Source: Neurospora intermedia (lineage: Eukaryota > Ascomycota > Sordariomycetes > Sordariales > Sordariaceae). From it: a stretch of 64,000 nucleotides of DNA. The stretch is taken from contig BTPP01000007.1 of assembly GCA_037102815.1 (NCBI GenBank), forward strand, positions 620,001 to 684,000. Direction: 5' to 3'. The position numbers and the translations under genes were made by a program. Shown piece after piece: positions 47,301-60,233 of the stretch (within the stretch, counting starts at the first letter, position 1; each line of letters begins with the position of its first letter). The notes below the pieces were generated by a model. It saw only the letters and a program-made list of their open reading frames with translations. It had not been told where the DNA came from and did no database searches.

Positions 47301-49669
47301 TAGCTCCGTGTCTTCTGACCGCCGCCGCCGCTGCCCGGGCCCGGGCCCCTCTACCATACGACGGGGAATCCACAGAGACAGAAACAATGAATACTGCACT
47401 GTGAGAGAGACGGCTTGACGGGACTTCTAACTCCGTTCCGCTATCCAAAGCTCTTCCTTCGTTCGTCTTGATGGGAATGAAAGGGCCAAAACATAGCTCT
47501 GTGAAGAGTAGCTCCTTCCTTTTCCCCTATCCATGCCTTACAGGGCGATTACAGAGGGATATATACAATATGACCAACGGGAGAGAGCATCCTTTCCAGA
47601 CAAGCGAGAAATACCATACTAGCCGGCCCCAGTGGGTTGTGACTGAAGTTCCACACGAAACTAGAGGTAACATACCGTTAATACATACACGCATACCGTT
47701 GGCGAGTACAGGGGGCCATACGCTTCGAACAAACGGTTCAAGTAAAACCCCCTAAGTAAGCGTCACTCTCATTTCCGGTCACCCACCAGACATCAGCCTT
47801 ACAGTTAGCGGTACGTAAGGAATTTGATAAGGATCATAGGGCTATGGACAGGGAACGGAAGGTTCAATCCCGGGAAATGATGTCTTGCTGCGGAATGAGA
47901 GCGGAACTGAATGCGGCTCTCATCCCAGTATGTATTACACCGACCGACGTGGTGTTCGTCGCAAGATGAGATGAACTTGAAGAAGAATACTACCTACCTA
48001 CCTATATCTCTACACGATACTGTATACTACGCGGATTACAGCATTGGTCCTTCCATGCGACGCATAGATAGGTAATCTACCCTAAAAGTGCCATGCTCAT
48101 TGGTCATTGTCAGCCAGCGGAGCACCGTCCGCGCCATCGGAACTCGGAACACGAACTGCCACGGGGTAGGTCCCAAAGCAAAGCCGGGCATCATTTGGGG
48201 TCCCGTCAAAAAGGAACAGGTCACCGAGCGAGCGCCCTAGGAGGTCGCCTACAGGACACTATCGTGCGTCGGCTGGATCTCGCGTTCGACAAAAAGCTAG
48301 ATCGACAAAGGACGATCTTATCTCTCGGGAATTGTGGCCCGGGGCTCTCAATGGGTATTAGCAACTCCTTAGTGACCCTATAGGGGTGCGTCGCGTGACT
48401 TGATTGACTGACCTTGGTTCGAACAAAAGCCGAAAGAAAAGATGGTGGCGTATGTACCAGCTCTAGGTAATTTCTTACAGACCGCCTCTTCGGCCCCCCC
48501 TCCCCCGAGAGAGGATTGATTCATTTCCCCATGAGCCAAGAAACATCTCGACGCTTCCTTCCTCCCATCCAGCGGCACTGCGGCAGTGGCAGCAACAGCA
48601 GTCGAGATGCATGAAACCCTTTTCGTCTTTTTCAGCCCTGACAAATGTTCTCTCCTTCCAGGGCGAGAAGCCGTGCCGCAAGAAAAAAGCATGGCATCTC
48701 TGCATGTAATCACTTTGATGTGCGAATTTGGAATTCCTTGTGATGGCGGGAACGATGCCGTGCATCAATCAACTTGAAAGAAGATGAGGCTGAAAAGCAG
48801 GGTCATGTCTTTCATCTCCTCCTTACCACTGCATTGCTCGACCCGATGCAACCCTTCCCGGCGTCTATATTGAAGAACTGTGAGGGCAATTCTTTCTTAC
48901 TTTGCGTTGACTTCATCTTCCACACGCACACACACAAGATTTATCTCGTCCTAGCTGTCCATTTCCCATGCACTCGCCAGCGAGTTGTGTAATTGCTTGG
49001 CTCATTAGCTGCTCGCCATCGCTGCGACCCAAGGAACCCCCACCCACCACCTGAAGCCAATGGACCTAGAAACCCCCTCGAGCCCCTCCAGGAAGAAAAA
49101 AGACAGACCCCGAAGCACTTCCTCGGGCATGGGTCAGCCAGCCAAACAAGGATCATCATAGAAAAGAGAGATCACTTGTTCGCACGATCCGACTGCCGAT
49201 CGCACGCACGCTGCCAGCCGCTGCCTCTGTCAGCACCTTCTTTTGCTTAGCCTATCATGTCTAATTCAGACGTTGTAACATCACCATGCAACACTCCCCA
49301 TCCCCATGCATGGGAGCCCTCTCCATGTAACTAACGAACTCTCTCTTGTTGGTCTGTCTCTCTTCTGCGCCAACAACCGGGCAACAAGTCCAAGTCAGAA
49401 AGAAATGCTACCTACCTACCTTTACTGTACTGGGGAGGCGGACGCAAATTATTCGTTACCACTCAGTAGTGTAAATTCTTGATACGAGTGGGAAAGATAG
49501 GTAGGTATCGATCCAGGGAAACAAATCTCGTATGCGCTTCGTAAGCTTCATACATAGCCCCCCATCCCATTTTGCTGCTGCAATGCTACAGTACCGTTTT
49601 TTGGTCTGCCTGCAAACTGATAGCCGAGAAGATCATCGTTGTCGTCGTCAGAAAGTTCAGGTCGTCAAG

Positions 49670-49905
49670 TGTGGCTGTGTTCAGCATGGCAGGGCAGGGT
49701 CGGCATGGCAGGGCAGGACAGGGCGGCTCTCGCCGTCGTCAGGCCAAGGCAGCAAAAAGCCGAGATATAGTGTAAAGTGGTAGGTAGGTAGGTAGGCAAG
49801 GCAGGGTGGCAATCGGACCGGTAGTGTAGTGTAGTGTAGTGGTATCAGACCTTGCTTGGTAGGCTGTGAATGAGCTGGTTGGTGGTTGGTGGTTGGATGA
49901 TGATG
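49670..49905. repeat. Cluster of short simple repeats
   Basis: In a row: GGCAGGGCAGGG-type units (49,690-49,725), TAGG repeats (49,781-49,796), GTAGT repeats (49,821-49,842) and GGTTGGTGGTTGG units (49,876-49,895). All are G-rich on the plus strand. Confidence 0.8.
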
Positions 49906-51347
49906 GTGCTTCACACAAAGTGCCTAACAAGGCGGCTGCCCGGCCGTGATGCAGATGTTACCGGCGGGATACTAACATACCTACATACATACCTACCTGG
50001 GTATGTAGGAGGCGGTTACATGGTGGTTAGCTAGTTGGTGCAGTTGGTGTTACAAAACCATGTCTTGAGTGCCCTGCTTAGGTTGGAACTGGGAAATTGT
50101 ATGGTCCGTTAGCCTGTCAACACCCCAGCCGCCATCCATCATTCTATACTACAGTACCCCTGACTGGCGACGACGACTCCCCCAAAATCAGCCCAGTTGC
50201 AGTTCATGTGCTGCTCACAAGCAGCGAACATGGAATGGAAAATCCCCTCGTGTCGTGCACGTGGATGACGGAACCCCCGAATGATTCGTTCGTTAGCTCT
50301 TCCTTTTTTGCGTTGGAGAGAAAAGGAGGTCGAAAGAGACGGACCGGAAAAACGCCATGTTTCTTTTCTTCTTTTTGCTAACTCCCGAGCCTACACGTGT
50401 ACACTATGGATAGAGCCGCAAGTACCAGCTCCACTTGGGTTGGCCCCTCGATCGGGAGTTCCTTCCGCGGGTAGGTTAGGTTGTGAAGCCGGGGGGTTGG
50501 GGGGCGTTAAGGTCCCAACGGTTATTTCACTTCAGTCGGTTGTATCGAGATGGATTCATGGAACAGCCGGGCAGCCCACGAGGGAGCCGGCATGCCATGC
50601 CATCCATTCATCCATCTTGCCATCTTCTCCCACACCATGCGTTCGGCTTCGTCTCATCTCATCGTCCTGATTCCTGTTTCACCGGCCTCTAGTGTCTCCC
50701 TCCTTCTTTTTCCCTACAGCGGTACGGACGCATCGGCAATCCCATATCTGCCTTGGCATCGAAAGAGAAAAAAAGGGGAAGCTGTGAGGGAGCTGAAGAA
50801 AGCTTAATGATGCCGTAAACCGAGATACTCGCAAGTTTGTCACTTGTTGGGTAAAGTAATCACAGAATATCAATTTCGTCCTCCTCGGCCCAAATAGTAC
50901 CAGTACCAGTGGGTATCTGTATGGCTTCATCATCCTGCCCGGTTTGTGATGATGATGCCGATGACAATGGACGAGGGACTGGAGGTGAAACACCGGACCA
51001 ATCCACTCTGATGAAGATCGAGGTTTCAAGCGTAGGCGAGCCCGTGATAGGGGAACAATGGGTGGAAATGTCTTCCAGGGCACCTAGGTACCTACCAACT
51101 CACTCTAACAAAAGCCAAGTGCTAAATGTTCTTCCGTAGGAGATGGTGTCGTAAGTTTTTTTTCGAAGCACTGCCTTGCTGTCCCTCAAAGTAGTGTGTC
51201 GTCTGGACACTCAGCTTCCTTTCCATCGAAGTCGAGATTCGTTGCTTCTTCTTCTACATGTGTATTTCGGTTGGCAAGGGGGGCGTAACGGTGAAAGTTA
51301 CAAACGAAGTCGCTGTACGTTCTTTTCTTGTAACAACGGTACAAAAG

Positions 51348-51383
51348 CGGTCCGTTTGGTATCGTAAAAAAACTGACGGACCG
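51348..51383. repeat. Small perfect inverted repeat
   Basis: CGGTCCGT (51348-51355) and its complement ACGGACCG (51376-51383) could form an 8-bp stem with a 20-nt loop. A direct repeat ACGGTACAAA flanks it (51336-51345 and 51401-51410). Confidence 0.6.
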
Positions 51384-52920
51384 TTCCACGCAGCATTGAT
51401 ACGGTACAAACTGCGTGTTTTTCGGCCGACCCTCGGATGCCCGTTGAAATCCACGCAGACCACGGTACCTCGTGATTGGTCTGTCGCAAGGACAGAATCC
51501 ACATTGGGGCTATTACTTTCTTTCCATTGGCTGGCCTTATACCTGCCTCCCTCGTAGGGCTGGTTCACATGAAGGTTCTTGTTCCGTTGTCTGCCCTGGT
51601 GTTGGCGGTGAGCGGTTGTGGAGACTTTTTTTTTTTTTCCATCTGGAGGAACCCCGGGCATGCTCCCATAAATCAGTTCAGGCTACATTCTTGCATTGAT
51701 GCTTGTACCACGCTGCTGTACTAGTGTACATGGAACCCGGATGACTGAGTGTTGGCAGGAAGAAGATAGTGAAATTTTCAGCGGTGTGTATTGCGCGTAA
51801 AGTACTTACCTACATACAGTATGTACTGGGACGGTGCGGAAGTGCTCCGACGGACCCCCTTACTCAGCACCACCACCACTACCCAAACCCGGAACAAGGC
51901 ATCGTGGTCCATGTTTGTTACATCGAGGCCTTGGACCAGGGCGCTAGTTCAAGATGGCTACATATCTGCTCCACCGATTGCCACGACGACGACGCCGGCG
52001 GTGATGAAGAACAACAACCTAACACACCGATTCCGGACCCGGACTTCATGCCAAGGTTGCAAGCGTGAACATGGGCATATTGGCAGCAGTCTAGTCATGA
52101 CTTTGGAGTTAAGTACCAGAGGTGGGAAGAGGACTTGGCAGTACTCAAGCATGAACTAACACCACCGTATTGGCGACCATCACGGTCACGGTTCAGGAAA
52201 CGAAACGGTCCGCAGACCGAAAGGGATTCCTTCCAGAATAAGTATCTCTGAGGAAAGGCCGGGATGATTAGCATCCAGACCGTTTTAATTGACCGGACTG
52301 GATAGATTGGAGACTGGATACATATAAGCATGGATGGGTAAGGGCAAAGGAACATAATACCCGATATCCGATGCAAAACTTATGTCAGCGCCGTCATCAT
52401 TGTCATCGATTGTTGGGTCAGCCTTACAAGGAAAGGACAGAATTTTCCGTCGGCAGCCAAGCGGTTGATCCTGCAAGCGAAGGTTAACAGCCCCTTCTTC
52501 TATCGTCTATTGATGAGATATCATATTTTCCAGTCTTCACCACATCCGGGTATCCGTTGAAGGCAGCAACTTTGCGACTGCCTTAGTTCTAGGTGTCCAT
52601 CCTCTTTCTCTCTAGTCTACTATGCCCGAGTCACATAGGCAACCCACACACGCGATTATAAAATAGACGGGACAATATCGGGAAAATCGAATGAAGAAAG
52701 CCCCGAACGTCAAACGACGACAACAACGACAAACGATCTCCATACCTTCTTCAGATTTTGATTCCCACAACGATAGATAGCAAAAAATCAGGGACTGCAC
52801 TATACATACATACTTACCTACCTTCCCTTTTCTGCCCTTCCCCTTTCTCGTTCCCTTCCCCGCAATCCAGATCGACGCTCGCTTAACACACTGTATAACC
52901 ATGTATGAAGATAATGTATA

Positions 52921-53018
52921 CGGCGTGATTCTCTAGGAAGTACTATGTGGTAAGGGATTGTAGAAGGTACTCTAACCTTATAGGTAGGTATAAGTAATTA
53001 TTGTAGTACGAGGAGCTA
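52921..53018 (-). repeat. Terminal sequence shared with palindrome centre
   Basis: These 98 bp match 60136-60233 in inverse orientation without gaps, at roughly 90% identity by eye. They mark the outer edge of the left retrotransposon copy and are probably part of its LTR. Left of 52,921 the match stops and the ordinary genome begins. Confidence 0.8.
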
Positions 53019-56000
53019 TAGAAGTAGAAGGGGGAAGAGTCTAACTATAAATATATGCGGTTAGGTAGATTCTTGATAGTACTCCCCTTTCTAAAGCGCT
53101 ATTCGTCTCGAATAGCCGTTATAGCCCGGTAATACTTCTAACGATAGGTCTATAAACTATTCTTTCCTATATACAATTTTCTATAATTTTTATATACTAT
53201 TTTGTTTTCCGCCTTTTTTAGTTACACTACTTTTATTAGAGCCTTTCCTCCTTCAGAATAGTACTTTCTAATGTAGGCGGCTAGTCCTCCTTTACTTTTA
53301 TATAGGATATTATTATTATAAATATTATATATTTACCGTTTATTATTATAAATATATATTTTATATTATACTAACTATATAGTACCTTTTAATATTATTG
53401 GGTAGTCCTTATATTGTATTTTAGTATATAGCTGGTTCTAGTATCCGGCGAGCCTATTGGTAGACCGAAGTTATATTAGGTATTCGTCGTATAAGAATAT
53501 TATATTATAAATCTATATTATATATATTTCCTACGGACGGACCCTCTTCTACTTTAAGTCGTATAGTATATATTAGTATTAAAATTACGTAGGGTCGTAG
53601 GTCTATTTATACCTATTTTATTTCTCCTTTTTATAGTATTAGACTCTATAATTATTATACGTTTATTCGCTATAAGTATAATTTAGGTAAGTTAGTATAT
53701 TATTTTTACTTCCTTATTCTTTCTTATAAATAGGGTAATTTAAACGTATTATTACTTCTACGGTTATATAGTCTTTTAGGGCCTCTTTACTAATAAAGAT
53801 CCTTTTATAATAGTTATATTTAAGGTGTACCGATATTCTTCGTTTTGGTTTTAATAGAAGCGCTAGGGGCGGGGTATATTAGCTAAGTAATAGTAAATAG
53901 GCTAATAATAGTACTAGGGGTAGTATAGGAATACTTTAGTTAAATAAGGGTAAATCTTCGTTATTAGGTAGCGGCGGGTAATATAATAGTATTATTAGGG
54001 GCAATATAGGGATATACCGGCTAAATAGCGGTAAATAAATTAATAATAATATTAGGGGCGGTATAGGAATATTTTAATTAGGTAAGGGCGGAACGGGGTC
54101 GGAAGATAGGTTTTTATTATTAGTCTATTTTAAAAAACCCTTCCTCTCGGGCTATAATTATAAAATATAAAATACTAAATATATAATTAAACCTATAGCT
54201 TGGGGCAACCTCAATATATATATACGTAGGTAGATTTTTAAAATTTTATACGGGCCTATCTATTTGAAATTTAATTTATTAGGATTTTTTACTCTTAACT
54301 ATACTTTATTTCTAATATAATATTTAGGTATATTATTCTAGTTTACGTTCGCCTATATCTAATATTACTCTATAGCCTTATATATATTATCTTTTAGTAC
54401 TTTAAAGGTTATTTTAATATATTAGACCCTATTATTAATTTTAGCGATTCTCTTACCGTCGTTTATATTCTAAATAACTTTAGGAATTAATAGTTTAATT
54501 CTAATTAAGGGGTTGAATCTATAATTAGCGTAAAATAGGGATATTTAAATCGTTTCTAATACGTAATTATTAATTATAAATTCGGCGAAAGGTAATTAAT
54601 TAATTTAATTATTCTTTATTTTTAATATAAAGCTACGAAGGAACTATTTTAAAATAATATTAATAATTTTGGATTGGCCGTTAATTTACGGGTAATAGAC
54701 AATAAATATTTAATATTTAAATTCCAATTGTTCTAATAAATATTATATTAATATACTATTAAACGTATTCCTTCTATTAAATATTATTATTTAGGGTACT
54801 CTATATAAGTAGAAAACTCGTTCGATAAATAAATTAACGAATTTATCCGTACTAACTGTTTAATAAAGTATAAAATATTATATTTTAGTTAAATAATTAA
54901 CGATTATAAGGATATATAAATATATAACGCTATTCTTTTTATAAGGGGGTAGCGGTCCGATATAATCAATATAGATTTCTATCTATAATTAAAAGGGTAC
55001 TCCTAACGGTTGGAAGTAACCGGTTGGTCGTTTATATAATAGTTTCGACTATCGGTATATATAGTAAACGTATACAAATATTGTAATTTCTTTATATATA
55101 TTGGGTTACCAATAGTATCTTCGAATAAATTCGTATATTTTCGTATTACTTAGGTAACCGGCCGTAGGAAGGTTGTAATATCGATATATAATTTAGAACT
55201 TTAGCGTATTATTTAGTAGTATAAATAGTCTATCCTACTAATAAATACGACTATTATACGTAGAATATTCGGTAAAGGGTACCCGAATAGTATATTTAAA
55301 TTTAGCGGGCTAGCTATTAGTATATAGGAGGGTAGATATTATATTCTAAGTATCCTTAAAAGCGTTATAGGCGGCTTCAACGTAGACTTCGAAGGGCTAA
55401 GAAATATTTAGGGCGTAAATATATATAGGTACTATACCTAGCGATAATCTATCGTCCGTAAGGATTCGGACTATTCGTTTTATAATATAATCGTCGGATA
55501 TATTACGCTTAAAAGCGGGGGAATTACTTAGGCGGCGGTTTAGAACGTTAGGTCTAATAATTTATATACTTAGTCGGTAAATAATACGAAAATTAAATTG
55601 GCTTAAGAATTCGGACTATTAAATTTATTATTAATTAAATAATTTAATTATTATAAAATATTAGAGGTTCTTATAATTAGTAATAACTTCTACTAATTTA
55701 TCTACGTTGGTCCTTTAAAATTCGGGGTACTATTCTTCGAAAGTTTTAATAATTGTAAGGAATTCTTTATTATAAATTTTATAATTATATTTAATAGTAG
55801 TATATTTATTTAAGAAATAAGTTATAGGGTATAATCGATTTTCGTTGTTATATTAGAATAGTACTCCTCCGGAGGCCTAATCGGAAGCGTCGGTTTCGAC
55901 TACTATTCTATAGGTAGGATTAAAGTAGGCTAGTATCTCTACGTTAGTAAAAGAGTTTTTAAAGCTTTAAAATACAATTTAGCAGGTGTCGGTCCATTTC

Positions 56001-57996
56001 TAAGGGTTTTCTTTACGAAGTAGTACCGTTAGTAATTTAATTATTAATAAGAAACCTTTTATAAAGCGTTAGTAAAAGTTAGCGAATTTAAAGAACTTCT
56101 ATAAATTTTTTACTCCTCTTAGGGGCTCCTACTCAATTACAACTTTTACTTTCTCTAGGTCTATTTTAATATTATATATAATAATAATCAATCCTAAATA
56201 TTTAGTCTTTTATATATAAAATTCGTACTTCTTAATATTAATATAGAGGCTAGCTTTATTAAATTTAGTAAGAATTATTCTAACGTATTGGATATATTCC
56301 TTTTTATTCTTCGAATAGATAATAATATTATTCAAGTATATTAAGGTATAACGGTCGAAATAATTATATAGGATATTATTAATAAAGTTTTAGAAAGAAT
56401 TTAATATATTGTAGAGGTTAAACGGCATTACTAATATTTCGTATAAACCGAACCTTATAATAAAAACAGTTTTCTAAATATTTTTTTCAATTATATAGAC
56501 TCTATTAAAGGCGGCGATAATATCGAGCTTTATATAAATTTTTATATTATATAGGGAATCGAGGGTCTTGTGAATAAGTAGGAGTAAATAACGGTTTTTA
56601 ATTATAATATTATTCAATCCTTAATAGTTTTAATAAATCCGAACTCCTCCGCCGGGTTTCTAAACGAGAAGTAATAGCGCGGCCGTATAGGAGGTAAATA
56701 ATCGAATAAATCTTTTATCGAAGTTATTATCCAATTACTTTTTAACGTATTAGAATTCGGTTTAAAATATTAGTCGGTTTCTAGCGGTAGACGGGTCTTT
56801 TCTAGGTTCGAAATTAATTTTATAATTATATAATCGTAATAGCGGTAGGTCGTCGGCGGCGCGGGCGATAAAAATAGTAATAAGGTTATAGTATTCTTAT
56901 AATAATTTAACTTTAATTTCGTCTTCGGATAAGTGAACTTTCGGCTTTATAAATTTATTTATATCCTCGTTATTAACTTTCTATATTAGGAATTACTTAT
57001 TATAGTAGAAATCGAAGAATTAATAAAATTGTAGATTCAATTTAATTCTAAGCGCTTCCTTATCTCCTATCCCTTCTAAAATATTATAGAATTCTTCGTC
57101 TAAAAGTTTAGGGCAATCGAAATTATTATTAATATCTTTATCTAATAGCTCTTCTAATTAATTTAAATAAATATATAATATTTAGACGTCGTTTTATCGG
57201 TAAAACTAAGTAAAATTAATAGTAGAGAGTATTTTAATATTATCTAATATATTAATTTTCAGGGACTAAATAACTAGAAGGCGTCCTTTTCGTCTATCGG
57301 GGCAGTTATAGCGGTATCCGCCAATTTTAATAGCTAGGAGGTTATCGAAATATAATTGGTTGTAAAATAAAGAATTGAAAGTAAATAAGCCGGAAGCCTA
57401 ATCGATATAAGGGTTATAAATTTTAAACTATAGTAGGCCGAAAATAATAGGGTTATTCAGACCGAACCTTATTACGAATAGGGGGATTTATTCGGTATAT
57501 ATACTAATTTGAATAATTAAAATAGTAAAGTATATAATATTTTCAATCTTCTTATTATCGGCTAAGTGTAATATCTTTAATTAGGGAAATTTATAGAAGT
57601 TTAATTATTTTTCTTAAACGAAATTAATATTAATAAAGGCGAAGCCTATATAGCCTATATCTATAAATACTTTAGAATTAAATTGTACGACTATAGACTA
57701 GGAGAGGGTAATAGATAGGAAAAGGGAATTTATATATACGCTAGGACCTAAGGAATTGAATTTTAATTCCCTAAAGTAGATTTCGTCTAATAGGTCTTTA
57801 CCGTTCTAAGGGCGTCTTTATTTAGAATTTACTCGTTTCCTTAGTCGCTAGTCTATTTATTATAGTTTTTAATTTAATTGTAGTAATCTTCGTAGTCTTA
57901 ATTGTAATTGTATATTTAGTAATCGAAATAGTTTTAGTCCTCGAGAATTAGTAAGTCTTCCTCCTCTTCCTATCCGAAGGCGCGGATATAATAATA

Positions 57997-57997
<1 letters not shown>

Positions 57998-58036
<39 letters not shown>
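57998..58036. repeat. ATT microsatellite in left copy
   Basis: An uninterrupted ATT triplet run inside the left retrotransposon copy, mirrored exactly by the run at 62,311-62,350. Confidence 0.9.
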
Positions 58037-58038
<2 letters not shown>

Positions 58039-60135
58039 ATTACCGGAGTTATTGAACGATAAATATTAATTGTCTAGCCTAAAGCCTCCTTATATAGGGG
58101 GGCGGTTACTATTGTAATATAGGTTATTATTGCCGGTATTATTACTATTATTATACTAATTACTATTACTATTATTATACGTATTATAGTTAGGGGACTA
58201 GAAGCGCAATTAAGAGGTAGGGTTAGGCGAAGTATTTACTAATACAATTTAATATAGTATATTATTATTATTAATTGTAATAATAGGGTAATTATATTTC
58301 GTATATTTAGGCTAGCTATAGTATAAGCACAATCCTAGGGTAAGGCGGCGTTCGCGTTCGTTGGATAAAATCCTATTGAATTTTAAAGTATCGAATTCTA
58401 TAGCGTTAGGATTGTAGGCTAAAGGGGGTATAAATGCCGGCCGGGCGTTGTATTTAGATAATCTAAATTAGAAGTCCGTTTAATTCTTAGATAGACTATA
58501 GTAGAAGATAACTTAAGTAGTAAAATTCTTGGAGGAGGGTTAGGGAAAGATATTAGCTACCGTATATTATAGCAATAAGCTAACTTTAGTCTTCAATTAT
58601 AAAATGCGGTATATATTCTATATATTTAGTTCAATTATAATATAGATAAATTCGGCGATAAAAATATTAAAATTAGTATTTCCCTAAGTAAATTCTTCTA
58701 TTTCGCGGGCGGCTTAGGCGGCTTTATTAATTGTATTATATATTTACTATAAGTATAGGAATAGATTGGAAATAATTTACTAATTCCAAATTAGGGGGTT
58801 CTCCTTATTATTTAGAATAATATTGATATAGAGCTAAATAGAATTATAAATTCCGCCGTCTAAGTAAAAAACGATATAGAGAATATAATTAAATTTAATA
58901 AAGTAATTATCCTTCTCGAACTTAAGCTTCAATTCGTAACCGGAACGTTAGGAATAAAATTAAATTTATTTTTTCTTAAGGTTAATCTTATTGCCGGAGA
59001 AGGTATTAGGGTTACGGACTTTATTTTACGAATTATAGTAGTAATTGCCTAGGGCGGCTTATAGACCCTATATTTCGCTAATCTAACGAATAATAGTTTT
59101 GCGGAGGCTAGCTATTTAATTAGTTAGAAAATTGTTCTACTACTATTCTTAAGTATTAGTTACGTTTAAATAATTGAACGTAATATTCAAATTATTAAAG
59201 AGGTTATATAAAACGCAGCTAATATTTAATATATTACGGAAGGCTTTAAAGAGGGCTTTAATATCCATAGTATAATTACGTTCGAATAAAGTCGATAAAA
59301 TAATTAGGAAATTACTTACAAGGAACTCTTCGACGTTAAAAAGCGTATTATAGGTAGGGGGGGCGGGGGTATTATTATTTATAATTATAATCCTATTTAA
59401 TAATTTATATTTTTATAGTTTAGGAATATTTAAATAGAAGTAATAAAAATATTAAGTATAATAATATTTTAAGTCTTTAAAATTAGTAGGCGAAGGGGGG
59501 TCTTTATCTAATAATCGATAGGGTTAATCTTCGTTATAGATATAGGGTATCGTTAGGAGGATTACAATTGTAATTATTATAATAATAGAGGCGGTAAATC
59601 CTATAAGGAGTTATTTATTTTTCGCTTATATAATATCTTAATAGTTTTCTTTTAATTTTAATAAGAGTATTAGTCGGTAAGTCCAATTTTGTAATATATA
59701 ATTTTAGCTTTATTAACTATATAGCGTTCTTAATACTATAATCTATTTTAATTGTCGGATAATATCCTCTTATTATCGGTTAGTATTCTATTAATATAAT
59801 ATATACTTTTTTCTTTATAAAGGTATTAAGTATTACTAAAATTAGGATTAAAATATTAAAATACTAATTAAATCTAAAGTTGGGACTAAAATATTAATTA
59901 AAGTTAGGACCGGGATTAGGAAGCTAGGATTGAGAAGTTAGGACCGAAAAGCTAGGACCGAGAAACTAGAATAGCGAGGGCCTTTTAGAAGTATTCTAGA
60001 ATATTTGTAATAAAGGTCCGAATGGTTATAAAGTTTAAAAATTATAAATAGAGGTAAGTAGAGATGAAGGGTAAACGCTAGTGTATATTGTTGTAAAGGT
60101 GCTACAAATTATTATAGCGTAACTCTCTAGGAAGT

Positions 60136-60233
60136 TAGCTCCTCGTATTACAATAATTACTTATACCTACCTACAAGGTTGGAGTACCTTCTACGATCCC
60201 TTACTATATAGTACTTCCTAGAGAATCACGCCG
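60136..60233 (+). repeat. Palindrome centre / shared terminal sequence
   Basis: Holds the spacer of about 77 bp between the two inverted arms plus the last 21 bp of the terminal sequence. The whole block is the inverse copy of 52921-53018. It is followed directly by the right copy, as expected of an LTR end. Confidence 0.75.

Larger units (their letters stand above)
41394..52905. other. 11.5 kb gene-poor region
   Basis: Open frames on both strands stay short (about 145 codons at most), and none shows a domain, a signal peptide with a plausible follow-on, or a splice pattern that links frames. Base composition is ordinary and unlike the AT-rich block to the right. Visible structure is limited to TAGG/CCTA-type simple repeats, the G-rich cluster at 49,670-49,905 and a small hairpin near 51,350. 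Noncoding transcripts, the long promoter of the C2H2 gene or tRNA-sized genes I failed to see remain possible. Confidence 0.5.
52921..60135 (-). mobile_element. Decayed Ty3/gypsy LTR retrotransposon, left copy
   Basis: An AT-rich fossil element about 7.2 kb long, read on the minus strand from the centre of the palindrome outward. Remnants appear in family order: a gag region (about 59,500-58,000) with the trace of a zinc knuckle, a protease/linker region with an ATT microsatellite, reverse transcriptase (about 56,750-56,200, with the recognisable LVMPF box and a trace of the YLDD box), RNase H, and integrase (about 55,300-54,300, with the IDYIGPLPP-like segment). That order (RT before integrase) marks Ty3/gypsy. 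The outer end carries a 98-bp sequence that recurs at the palindrome centre. It is broken by very many changes, nearly all of the transition type expected from RIP, so its age cannot be read from divergence. Confidence 0.85.
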
